A stretch of 64,000 bases of DNA, taken from assembly GCF_016595245.1 (NCBI RefSeq), contig NZ_JAENHM010000067.1, forward strand, positions 304 through 64,303, in the 5' to 3' direction. The translations under genes were made by a program, and so were the position numbers. Below are positions 33,232 through 41,624 of this stretch, one piece after another; position 1 is the stretch's first letter, and each line of letters opens with the position of its first letter. Source of the DNA: Azospirillum endophyticum. GTDB taxonomy: Bacteria; Pseudomonadota; Alphaproteobacteria; Azospirillales; Azospirillaceae. The notes below the pieces were generated by a model that did not search any database, was not told the DNA's origin, and saw only the letters and a program-made list of their open reading frames with translations.

Positions 33232-34609
33232 ATGATCAAGGTCTACAATCCCGCCGACGGTTCGCTGGTCGGCGAGGCGCCGGAGATGGGCATCGACGAG
33301 GTGCGGGCCGCCATCGACCGGACCTGCGAGGCGTTCAAGCCGTGGTCCCGCAGGCTGGCGAAAGAGCGCGGCGACATCCTGCGCCGCTGGTTCGACCTCG
33401 TCCGGGCGGACAGGCAGGCGTTCGCCGAAACCATCGTCCGGGAAAACGGCAAATGCCTGATCGAAGCGATGGGGGAGATCGACTATGGTCTCGGGTTCAT
33501 CGAATGGTATGCAGAGGAAGCCAAGCGCGTCTACGGCGACACCATCCCGACGCACGCGAACGACGCCGCCGTGATGGTGGCCAAGGAGCCGATCGGTCCG
33601 ACCGCGGCAATCACGCCCTGGAACTTCCCCTTCATGATGATCACGCAAGGTCGCGACGGCGCTCGCTGCCGGATGCACGATGATCATCAAGCCATCGGAA
33701 CTGACGCCTCTCACCGCCTATAAGCTGCTCGAATACGCACGGTCGGCCGGCATTCCCGAAGGCGTGTTCGAGATGGTGACCGGCGATCCCGCGGCTATCG
33801 GCGAGGCCTTCACCGGCAATCCGCGGATCCGCAAGATCTCGTTCACCGGCTCGACGGGCGTCGGCCGGCTCCTTGCCAGGAACAGCGCGGAAACGCTCAA
33901 GACGATGACGATGGAATTGGGCGGCAACGCTCCCTTCATCATCTTCGACGACGCCGACATCGAGGAGGCGGTGAAGGGGCTGGTGGCCGCCAAGCTGCGC
34001 AACTCCGGGCAGGTCTGCATTTCGCCGAACCGCATCTATGTGCAGGACGGGGTTCACGACCGCATCGTCGAACGGCTGGCGGACAGGGTGGCATCGATCC
34101 GTGTCGACCAGGGGCTGCAGAGCGATTTCGTCGTCGGCCCACTGATCAACCAGCCGGCTGTCGACAAGGTGGGCGCTTTGGTGGCCGACGCCGTCGAGCG
34201 GGGAGCGGTTGTCCGCAGCGGTGGCAAGCCGCACGCACGGGGCGGCCTGTTCTACGAGCCGACCATCCTCACCGGGGTCGATGACACGTTCCGGATGGCC
34301 CGAACGGAAATTTTCGGGCCGGTCTTTCCCATTTACCGCTTCCATGGCGAAGGCGAGGTGATCCGGCGGGCCAACGATACCGAGTATGGGCTGGTGGCCT
34401 ACGCCTACACCCGCGATGCCGGCCGGTTTCTCCGCCTCTCGCGGGAGTTGGAAGCGGGCATGGTCATCCTGAATTCCGGATCTGTTGGAACCGCGTCGGT
34501 GCCGTTCGGCGGGGTCAAGCAATCGGGCTATGGGCGCGAGGGCAGCCATTATGGGATCGAAGAGTATGTGCAGGTGAAATACGTGTTGATGAGCGGCATG
34601 GCGAAATAG
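33232..34609 (+). pseudogene. Aldehyde dehydrogenase (GabD-like) broken by a two-base deletion
   Basis: The sequence encodes a full NAD(P)-dependent aldehyde dehydrogenase in two frames. Frame one from ATG 33232 runs to ITPWNFPFMMIT, then shifts at about 33645-33647. Frame two resumes in KVATALAAGCTMIIKPSELTPLTA, with active-site ELGG and NSGQVCISPNR and the usual ending VPFGGVKQSGYGREGSHYGIEEY. Compared with the expected ACG CGC AAG the DNA reads ACG C AAG, so one GC dinucleotide of a GCGC run is missing. Everything else looks intact, so this is a recent lesion or a sequencing error. Family knowledge: succinate-semialdehyde-type dehydrogenases oxidise small aldehydes. Confidence 0.9.
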
Positions 34610-35035
34610 GCCGTTTGGCGGCGGCTGACGGAGGCTTTCCGGCAAAGCGGGGGCGGTGTCAAGTTGACGTGCGACAGCAGGGTTTTGCTGATTTGAAAAC
34701 CTGCTTTCCAGCCTTCGCGTCATCCAGGCATTGCCCTTGCCGGCCGCTGAACCGCCACGCGTCGTCGTCGCGTCCTCGACCTGGGTGGTGTCCCCTGACG
34801 TGGCGTAGGCGGGCCGGTTATCCACAGCCGCTCCTACACCACCTGCCGGGACACGGCCCAAAGTCTTGGATTGCTGGGCTTCATCGGGGAAGTCGGCGCG
34901 GCTTCGTAACCGGATATTGCCGTCCTGCCGTTGCTGCTCGACCCTCGGGCCCGCCGATCGGTATAATGGCGCGGCCAAAGTCAGAGTCCGGCGGTGCCGG
35001 TTCCGCCTTCCTTCCGTCAGCGCCCAGGATCGTGA
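34610..35035. other. Intergenic region without recognised content
   Basis: About 426 bases between the aldehyde dehydrogenase pseudogene and a LysR gene. No convincing reading frame, repeat or transposase similarity was recognised. It presumably contains the promoter of the LysR gene. Confidence 0.4.
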
Positions 35036-35932
35036 ATGCAAGCCCGCCAATTGGAAGTCTTCTGCATGCTGATGCGCTGTGGAACGGTCACCGGGGCGGC
35101 GGCGATGCTGAACATTTCACAGCCGGCCTTGAGCCAAATCCTGCTGCACGCCGAAGATCAGCTCGGATTCAAGCTGTTCGATCGGGTGCGTGGTCGTTTG
35201 GTGCCGACTCAGGAAGCCAGCGAGCTTTATCCGGAGGCTGAGCGGATCTTCTCGGAACTCGGGGCGTTGCGCCGGCGCACGGTCGACATGCGTCATGGCC
35301 GCACCGGCCTTGTCCGTCTCGCCGCCTCCGCCCCGCCATCCATGTCCATCGTTCCCAAGGCTCTGACGGCATTTCGCCAGGCACATCCGGACATCATCGT
35401 GCGGTCCCTGGTCGCCCCGATCGCGAACATCCTGGACATGCTGCGCAGCGGCGATGTTCTGCTGGGGGTGGCGATGAACGACATGCCCCGTCATGACCTC
35501 GACGTCGAAACGGTGGGGCATGCCGGACTGGTCTGCCTCCTGCCCGAGGGGCATCGGCTGGCCGACCATGCCGAGGTCGGATTCGCCGAACTGGCGGAGG
35601 AGACGCTGATTTCCTATCGCGTGGACACGCTTCCCGGCCGGCTCCTGGCCGGGGCGGTCGAGGCCGAGGGGGGAGTCTACGCCCCGGCGGTGGAGATCGA
35701 CCTGTCGATCACCGCCCTCCCGTTCGTCCGCGAAGGGATCGGGGTGGCGGTCGTTGACGGGCTTTTGCCATGGAGCCAGTTTTCCGGCATCGTCCAGCGT
35801 CCCTTCCGTCCCGAAATCCGGGTGCCCATCGCCATCCTGACCAGCAAGGAGCGCCCGCTGTCCGGCAGCCACGCCCTGATGCGCGACTGTCTGCGCCGCG
35901 CCGCCCACGCCCTGGAGCCGAGCGGCTTCTGA
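35036..35932 (+). CDS. LysR-type regulator
   Basis: A 298-residue LysR regulator. Seen: helix-turn-helix in LEVFCMLMRCGTVTGAAAMLNISQPALSQILLHAEDQLGFKLFDRVRGRLVPT and a periplasmic-binding-like effector domain (RLAASAPPSMSIVPKALTAFRQAHPDI, GVAMNDMP, VCLLPEGH). The NocR/OccR-like pattern is a family impression: this branch often senses opines or basic amino acids. It converges with the DadA-type oxidase gene 29 bases away, which is a possible target, as are the transport genes further right. Confidence 0.9.
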   Translation: MQARQLEVFCMLMRCGTVTGAAAMLNISQPALSQILLHAEDQLGFKLFDRVRGRLVPTQEASELYPEAERIFSELGALRRRTVDMRHGRTGLVRLAASAPPSMSIVPKALTAFRQAHPDIIVRSLVAPIANILDMLRSGDVLLGVAMNDMPRHDLDVETVGHAGLVCLLPEGHRLADHAEVGFAELAEETLISYRVDTLPGRLLAGAVEAEGGVYAPAVEIDLSITALPFVREGIGVAVVDGLLPWSQFSGIVQRPFRPEIRVPIAILTSKERPLSGSHALMRDCLRRAAHALEPSGF

Positions 35933-35961
35933 CGGCGGCTTTTGACGGTCGAGCATCCCAG

Positions 35962-37287
35962 TCAGAAATCGGCGACCTTGCCGGCGGAGAAGCCGGCGAA
36001 GCGGTCGGGGTGATAGGGCTCGGGATCGACGATGGGCGCCTGATCGGTGATGAGGTCGGCGATCAGATGGCCGGCGCCCGGTCCGATGCCGAAGCCGTGA
36101 CCGCTGAAGCCTGCGGCCAGGATCAGGCCGGGCAGGCTGCCGGGCTCGCCGATCGCGGGAACACCGTCGGGCGTGCTGTCGATATAGCCGGCCCAGGCGG
36201 CGGTGATCGGTGTTTCCTTCAGGCCGGGCAGCAGGGCCATGGCCCGTTCGTGGGTCAGGCGGATGGTGCTACGATCCGGGGTAGGGTCCAGAACCCGCAC
36301 GCGCTCCATCGGGGTCGGTCGGTCAAGCCGCCAGCGCCGCAGCGTCTCATGGCCGGAGCGCATCCCTTCCAACCCGCCGGGCATCAGGCTGCGCCAGCGC
36401 CGGCTGAGCATCGGCATGAATTGCGGCGCGAAGCGGATCTGCTGCATGGTTGGATCGACACGCCCGCGCCCGCTGATCGCCAGCGTGTGGCCGCCGTCGC
36501 CGCGCCGGGTGATCGACACCGCGGCGGTGTGCAGGGCGTCGGGAAGACCGGTGGGGCTGGGGCCGACGGATAGGATCGACGAGCGGATGGAGGCGAGCGG
36601 GAAACGCAGGCCGATCTGGTGGCAGAAGGAGGAGGCCCAGGCCCCGCCCGCCAGGACAACCAGCTTGGTGCGGATGGTGCCCTTTTCGGTGACGACGCCG
36701 CTGACCCGTCCGCCGCTGGTTTCCAGACCGCGCGCGGCACAGCCCTGATGTACCGTGCCGCCCCGTTTCATGATCGCCCGTGCCACGGCGGGGGCCGCAC
36801 GGGCGGGATCGGCGATGCCGTCCGACGGCGAGAAGACGCCGCCCCTCCAGGGCCGGCCGGTCGCTTGACCGCGCTCGGCCGCTTGCGCGCTGGTCAGCAT
36901 GTGGGTGGTGACGCCGACCGTCCGGGCGAAATCGCGCCAGCGCGCCCAGCCCACCAATTCCTGGTCGTCGTTGCTGAGATAGAGCAGCCCGCAGCGGCTG
37001 AAGCCGGTGTCCTCGCCGCTTTCGGCCGCGAAGCGCTCCCACAAATCCAGGCTCTTGGTCGCCATCGGCAACTCCCGCGCATCGCGGTTCTGCTGGCGGC
37101 ACCAGCCCCAGTTGCGGCTGGACTGCTCCGCCCCGACCTGTCCCTTTTCCACCAGGGCCACCGACAAGCCGCGGCCGGCCAGGAAATAGGCCGCCCAGAC
37201 GCCGACGATGCCGCCGCCGATCACGACGACGTCCGCGCGGTCGGGAAGGTGCTGGGAGGAGGCGATGCTTTGCAGAGGGGCGGGCAT
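35962..37287 (-). CDS. FAD-dependent amino acid/amine oxidoreductase, DadA/SoxB type
   Basis: A 441-residue DAO-family flavoenzyme. Seen: N-terminal Rossmann ADVVVIGGGIVGVWAAYFLAGRGLSVALVEKGQVGAEQSSRNWGWCRQQ, where the SSRNWG stretch follows the flavin phosphate loop, LVVLAGGAWASSF in the middle and a closing DGVPAIGEPGSLPGLILAAGFSGHGFGIGPGAGHLIADLI. Family knowledge: these enzymes oxidatively deaminate or demethylate D-amino acids, sarcosine or similar. ATG 37287 has GGAG nine bases upstream. It diverges from the Lrp-type gene, a common pairing for amino acid oxidases. Confidence 0.9.
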   Translation of the reverse strand: MPAPLQSIASSQHLPDRADVVVIGGGIVGVWAAYFLAGRGLSVALVEKGQVGAEQSSRNWGWCRQQNRDARELPMATKSLDLWERFAAESGEDTGFSRCGLLYLSNDDQELVGWARWRDFARTVGVTTHMLTSAQAAERGQATGRPWRGGVFSPSDGIADPARAAPAVARAIMKRGGTVHQGCAARGLETSGGRVSGVVTEKGTIRTKLVVLAGGAWASSFCHQIGLRFPLASIRSSILSVGPSPTGLPDALHTAAVSITRRGDGGHTLAISGRGRVDPTMQQIRFAPQFMPMLSRRWRSLMPGGLEGMRSGHETLRRWRLDRPTPMERVRVLDPTPDRSTIRLTHERAMALLPGLKETPITAAWAGYIDSTPDGVPAIGEPGSLPGLILAAGFSGHGFGIGPGAGHLIADLITDQAPIVDPEPYHPDRFAGFSAGKVADF

Positions 37288-37532
37288 TGGGCGGGACTCC
37301 GAGTTCGGCGTTGAGCCATCTAGCCATGGCACGCGCATTGACGGGCGCTGCTTTGGGCAATTCAACGGCATTATCTTCTGTCTGGTCATGACCGCCCGAT
37401 GCATTGTTCTGCCGCAGGAAAGCCACTCCATCATCGACAGGCGGGCTGCGCGTGTTAAGCTGCCGTGGCGGAATCGGCAGAATTTTCTACTGCCCTTTTC
37501 CGCTCTCCGTCCTCGAACCGGATAGGTTCCCC

Positions 37533-38009
37533 ATGAAGCTGGACCGCATCGACATCAAGATTCTGCATCAGCTCCAGAAGAACGGCCGGATCACCAACGT
37601 GGAGTTGGCCGAACTGGTGAATCTGTCGCCCAGCCCGTGCCTGATGCGGGTGAAGAAGCTTCAGGTGGAAGGCTACATCGAAGGGTACACGGCCCAGATC
37701 AACGTCAGCAAACTCGGCCAGACCCTGACAGTCTTCACCGAAGTGACGCTGAAGAATCACCGGCAGGTCGATTTCGCTCGCTTTCTTGCCGCCGTCAAGA
37801 AGATCGAGCAGATGCTGGAATGCCATCTGGTGTCAGGCGGCTACGACTACATGCTGAAATTCGTCACGTCCGGCATCGGCGAGTATCAGGAGATCATGGA
37901 GAAGCTGACCGACATGGATATCGGCATCGACAAGTATTTCAGCTATGTCGTGCTGAAATCGCCGATCGTGCGCGCCCACATGCCGCTGACCACGCTTTTC
38001 CCGATGTGA
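37533..38009 (+). CDS. Lrp/AsnC-family transcriptional regulator
   Basis: A 158-residue Lrp/AsnC regulator. Seen: N-terminal winged helix (LDRIDIKILHQLQKNGRITNVELAELVNLSPSPCLMRVKKLQVEGYIEGY) and the ligand-binding RAM domain (TVFTEVTLKNHRQVDFARFLAAVKK, LECHLVSGGYDYMLKFV). It is divergent from the DadA-type oxidase gene across 245 bases, so autoregulation and control of the oxidase by an amino acid are likely. It converges with the first ABC cassette, separated by a short T-run hairpin. Confidence 0.93.
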   Translation: MKLDRIDIKILHQLQKNGRITNVELAELVNLSPSPCLMRVKKLQVEGYIEGYTAQINVSKLGQTLTVFTEVTLKNHRQVDFARFLAAVKKIEQMLECHLVSGGYDYMLKFVTSGIGEYQEIMEKLTDMDIGIDKYFSYVVLKSPIVRAHMPLTTLFPM

Positions 38010-38010
38010 G

Positions 38011-38031
38011 ATCCGACCGGCGGATTTTTTC
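38011..38031 (+). terminator. Short hairpin plus T-run after the Lrp gene
   Basis: ATCCG-ACCGG-CGGAT followed by a run of six or more T (38011-38031) starts two bases after the Lrp stop. The stem is only five base pairs but the T-run is clean, so a weak intrinsic terminator is plausible between these convergent genes. A second hairpin GCGCCC-TTGC-GGGCGC lies at 38046-38061 without a T-run. Confidence 0.45.
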
Positions 38032-38067
38032 CTCGCGCGGCTTTGCGCCCTTGCGGGCGCGCGCCGC

Positions 38068-39717
38068 TCACGCCACCCGCATCCGGTCGGCGTCGATGTT
38101 CAGGGTGTCGAGCCAGGTCGGATCCAGCTTCGGCACCGACGAGAACAGCAGCTGCGAATAGGGGTGCTGCGGCTGCTGCCGGTCGGCGGGGACGATGGTC
38201 TCCACCGTCTGCCCGCGATACATCACGATGATCTCGTCGCAGATCGCCTCGATCACCGACAGGTCGTGGCTGATGAAGACGTAGGACAGGCCAAGTTCGC
38301 GCTGCAGTTCCTTCAGCAGGTCGATGATCGCCGCGGCGACGATGGTGTCGAGGGCCGAGGTGATCTCGTCGCACAGGATCAGTTTCGGTTCGGCAGCGAG
38401 CGCACGGGCGAAGTTCACCCGCTGCTTCTGGCCGCCCGACAATTCGGCCGGGCGGCGGTGGCGCAGGGCGCGAGGCAGGCGGACCATGTCCAGCAGGGCA
38501 TCGACGCGGGCGTCCCGAGCCTTGCCGCGCAGGCCGTGATAGAAGGTCAGCGGACGGCCGAGGATGTCCTCGATGGACTTGGCCGGGTTGAGCGCGGTGT
38601 CGGCGTGCTGGAAGACGATCTGCAGGTCGCGGAGCTGGTCGCGGCTGCGCTGGCGGGCGCTGTGCCACAGCTCCTTGCCATTGAACTGGATGTCGCCCTT
38701 GCAGGCCGGCAGGATGCCGGCGATGGCACGCGCCAGCGTCGACTTCCCGCAGCCGGACTCGCCGATGATGCCGAGGTTGGTTCCCGGCTTCACCTGGAGG
38801 CTCACCCCCTTGACGGCGAGGACCAGCGGCTGCCCGTTCGACTGCGGCGGGCCGTAACCGGCGCTCAGCATGTTGATCTCCAGCAGCGGGGCGGTGCTGT
38901 TGGCGATGGGCAGGGTCGGACGGCCGCCGGTGTCGGGATGGAAGGCGTTCAGCAGCTCCCTGGTGTAGGGGTGGGTCGGGCGCGTCAGGATGTCGTGGAC
39001 GCTGCCGGTCTCCTGCACCGCGCCGTTGCGCAGCACCATGATGCGGTCGGCGATCTGGGCGACCACCGCCAGATCGTGGGAGACATAGACGCAGGCGATC
39101 CGGCGCTTGGCGGTCACCGCCTTGAAGGCGCGCAAGACCTCCACCTGGGTGGTGACGTCCAGCGCCGTGGTCGGCTCGTCGAAGATCACCACCTTGGGAT
39201 CGCCGATCAGCGCCATCGCCGCCGCCAGCCGCTGCAATTGCCCGCCCGACACCTGGTGCGGATAGCGGTCGCCGATACCGTCGGGATCGGGCAGGGACAG
39301 GGCGCGGAACAGGGCGACCGCCCGGCGGCGGGCCTCGTCCGGCGGCATCAGGCGATGGATCCGCGTCACCTCGATGACCTGCTCCATGATGGTCGAGGCC
39401 GGGTTGAAGGCGGCGGCGGCACTCTGCGGCACATAGGCCACGGTGGTGCCGCGCAGGGCGGCCCGCTCCTTCTCCGGCAGCGTCGCCATGTCATGGCCGT
39501 CGACCTTCACCGTTCCGCCGGAAATCCGGCAGCCCGGACGGGCGTGGCCCAGCAGGGTCATGGCCGCGGTGGTCTTGCCGGACCCGCTTTCGCCGATGAA
39601 GGCGACGGTCTCGCCGGCGGCGATGTCCAGGTCGATGCCCTTCAGGATCTGGATCCAGCGGCCGGAATCGGTGGTGGCCTCGACCGTCAGGCCGCGGATT
39701 TCGACGAGGTTCGTCAT
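38068..39717 (-). CDS. Oligopeptide-type ABC transporter, fused double ATPase (cassette 1)
   Basis: A 549-residue protein with two complete ABC ATPase halves (DppD-DppF or GsiA-like fusion). First half: Walker A GESGSGKTT, signature VSGGQLQR, Walker B VVIFDEPTTALD. Second half: GESGCGKST, LSGGQKQR, LILCDEITSALD. Both also carry the C-terminal HPYTREL and HPYSQLL motifs of the oligopeptide group. It energises import through the adjacent permeases. The start shares one base with the stop of the upstream permease. By eye it differs from the cassette 2 homologue at about 20 of 549 positions. Confidence 0.94.
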   Translation of the reverse strand: MTNLVEIRGLTVEATTDSGRWIQILKGIDLDIAAGETVAFIGESGSGKTTAAMTLLGHARPGCRISGGTVKVDGHDMATLPEKERAALRGTTVAYVPQSAAAAFNPASTIMEQVIEVTRIHRLMPPDEARRRAVALFRALSLPDPDGIGDRYPHQVSGGQLQRLAAAMALIGDPKVVIFDEPTTALDVTTQVEVLRAFKAVTAKRRIACVYVSHDLAVVAQIADRIMVLRNGAVQETGSVHDILTRPTHPYTRELLNAFHPDTGGRPTLPIANSTAPLLEINMLSAGYGPPQSNGQPLVLAVKGVSLQVKPGTNLGIIGESGCGKSTLARAIAGILPACKGDIQFNGKELWHSARQRSRDQLRDLQIVFQHADTALNPAKSIEDILGRPLTFYHGLRGKARDARVDALLDMVRLPRALRHRRPAELSGGQKQRVNFARALAAEPKLILCDEITSALDTIVAAAIIDLLKELQRELGLSYVFISHDLSVIEAICDEIIVMYRGQTVETIVPADRQQPQHPYSQLLFSSVPKLDPTWLDTLNIDADRMRVA

Positions 39718-40571
39718 CAGGAGGCACTCCGGTCCCGGATCTTCTGCGGAAGATTGTCGATCAGCAGATTGACGCTGATGGTCAAGGTGGCGATGGCCAG
39801 CGACGGCATGATCACCGCCGGTGCCGCGAAGGGCAGGCCGCCGATGTTCTCGCGCACCAGCGCGCCCCAGTCGGCGTAGGGCGGCTGAACGCCCAACCCG
39901 AGGAAGGACAGCCCCGACAGCAGCAGGACGATGAAGACGAAGCGCAGGCCGAGGTCGGCCAGCACCGGGCCGATGATGTTGGGCAGGATCTCCGACGCGA
40001 TCAGGTAGGGCAGCTTTTCCCCGCGGATGCGGGCGACCATGATGAAGTCCATCGTCTCGATGTTGACCGCCAGCGCCCGGCTGAAGCGGTAGGCACCGGG
40101 AACATAGATGAGCGCGAGGGTCAGGATCAGCACGGGAATGGACGACCCGACCGCCGCCACCACCATCAGGCCGAACAGTTTGCTGGGGATGGAGTTCAGG
40201 GCGTCGAGCAGGCGGCTGAGCACCATGTCCACCGGCCCGCGCAGCACCGCCGAGGCCATGCCCAGAACCACGCCGGTGAAGCAGGCGATGAAAACCGCGG
40301 CCAGGGAGATGCCGACGGTGTAGCGGGCGCCGAGGATGAGCCGGGAGAGCATGTCGCGGCCGAGATAATCCGACCCCAGCCACAGGCCGGGCCGCATCGG
40401 GCCGAAATAGTCGGCGTCGATCATCTCCCCCACCGAATGGGGGGTGATGTAGGGGGCGACCAGGGCGACCAGCGCCCAGAACAGGACGACGGAGAAGCTG
40501 GCCACGCCTACCGGATTGATGCGGTAGCCGGACCGCGCCGCGAGGGTGCCGGTGGAGGAATGTGTCTTCAT
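39717..40571 (-). CDS. Oligopeptide-type ABC permease, DppC-like (cassette 1)
   Basis: A 284-residue inner-membrane permease with about six helices. Seen: the OppC/DppC N-terminal helix (VASFSVVLFWALVALVAPYI), LGSDYLGRDMLSRLILGARYT, and the cytoplasmic coupling loop (DFIMVARIRGEKLPYLIASEILPN) that docks on the ATPase. The stop overlaps the ATPase start and the start overlaps the DppB-like stop by four bases. Nearly identical to the cassette 2 permease apart from the N-terminus. Confidence 0.93.
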   Translation of the reverse strand: MKTHSSTGTLAARSGYRINPVGVASFSVVLFWALVALVAPYITPHSVGEMIDADYFGPMRPGLWLGSDYLGRDMLSRLILGARYTVGISLAAVFIACFTGVVLGMASAVLRGPVDMVLSRLLDALNSIPSKLFGLMVVAAVGSSIPVLILTLALIYVPGAYRFSRALAVNIETMDFIMVARIRGEKLPYLIASEILPNIIGPVLADLGLRFVFIVLLLSGLSFLGLGVQPPYADWGALVRENIGGLPFAAPAVIMPSLAIATLTISVNLLIDNLPQKIRDRSAS

Positions 40572-41518
40572 CGGAGCCTCGGGTTCGATAGGATGGCGAC
40601 GATGTCGGCGGTGGTGATCAGGATCAGATACCCGAAGCAGAAGATCATCGCGCAGGACTGGATCAGCGGCAGGTCGCGGGTGGACACCGCATCGACCATC
40701 AGCTTGGCGATGCCCGGATAGTTGAAGATCGTCTCGACGATGATGACGCCGCCCAGCAGGTAGGAGAGCGACAGCGCCACCGCGTTGGCGATGGGGCTCA
40801 GCGCGTTGGGCAGGGCGTGGCGCAGGACCAGGCGCGGGCGCGAGGCGCCTTTCAGCAGCGCCATCTCGACATAGGGGGTGTTCAGCGTCTCGATCACGGC
40901 GGCCCGGCTCATGCGGATCATCTGCGCCGCCACCACGAAGGTCAGGGTGACGACCGGCATGGCGTAGGCCCGCAGCAGCCCGGCGAAACTGTCGACCTGA
41001 TAGGTGAAGGACAGGGCCGGGAGCCATTTCAGGTACACGGCGAACACCAGCACGGCGAGCGTCGCCACCACGAATTCCGGAACGGAGATGATGCCGATGG
41101 TGGCGACGGTGACGATGCGGTCGTACAGCGTGCGCCTCCACATGGCGGCGGTGATGCCCAGCGTCAGCGCCAAGGGGACCGACACCAGTGTGGTCAGACC
41201 TGCCAGCTTCAGGGTGTTGGCGAGCCGGCCGGAGATCAGGGTGGCCACCGGCACATGGTTGGCGTAGGAGGTGCCGAGATCGCCCCGGAACAGGCCGCCG
41301 ATCCAGTAGACGAAGCGCAGCAGGGCCGGGTCGTCGAGATGCATGGCCGTGCGCAGGCCGGCGACGGCTTCCGGCGTCGCCGCCTGCCCCAGCAGGATGG
41401 TCGCCGTGTCGCCGGGCAGCAGGGTGGTGGCGAAGAACACGGCGAAGGACACGATCGTCAGCGTGACCAGTGCGATGAGCAGCCGACCAAGAATGAGGGA
41501 CGGAACGCGTGATGTCAT
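40568..41518 (-). CDS. Oligopeptide-type ABC permease, DppB-like (cassette 1)
   Basis: A 316-residue permease with six helices. Seen: the OppB/DppB opening (LILGRLLIALVTLTIVSFAVFFATTLLPGDTA), and the coupling loop ETLNTPYVEMALLKGASRPRLVLRHALPNAL. GGAGG lies six bases before ATG 41518. A GC-rich gap of 106 bases separates it from the binding-protein gene upstream. Confidence 0.93.
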   Translation of the reverse strand: MTSRVPSLILGRLLIALVTLTIVSFAVFFATTLLPGDTATILLGQAATPEAVAGLRTAMHLDDPALLRFVYWIGGLFRGDLGTSYANHVPVATLISGRLANTLKLAGLTTLVSVPLALTLGITAAMWRRTLYDRIVTVATIGIISVPEFVVATLAVLVFAVYLKWLPALSFTYQVDSFAGLLRAYAMPVVTLTFVVAAQMIRMSRAAVIETLNTPYVEMALLKGASRPRLVLRHALPNALSPIANAVALSLSYLLGGVIIVETIFNYPGIAKLMVDAVSTRDLPLIQSCAMIFCFGYLILITTADIVAILSNPRLR

Positions 41519-41624
41519 GCTTGGCCTCCGCAAGGTGAGGCGCCCCCGGAGGGGCCGCCCGAATGGGCCGCGGCGGGCCGGAACGGCCGGCCGCGCGGCC
41601 GTCCCGTCCCGCCCATCCACCGTA
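41519..41624 (-). other. GC-rich inverted repeats between binding protein and permease (cassette 1)
   Basis: This gap holds a perfect palindrome GGCCGCGCGGCC and an imperfect pair around GGGCGGCCCC/GGGGGCGCC. Hairpins at this place commonly protect or end the binding-protein message so that it exceeds the permease message. A gap of exactly the same length exists in cassette 2 at 50481-50586. Confidence 0.45.

Noticed and set aside
33232..34609. Programmed frameshift in the aldehyde dehydrogenase
   Set aside because: No slippery heptamer or downstream structure is evident, aldehyde dehydrogenases are not known to use frameshifting, and a missing GC dinucleotide explains the shift.
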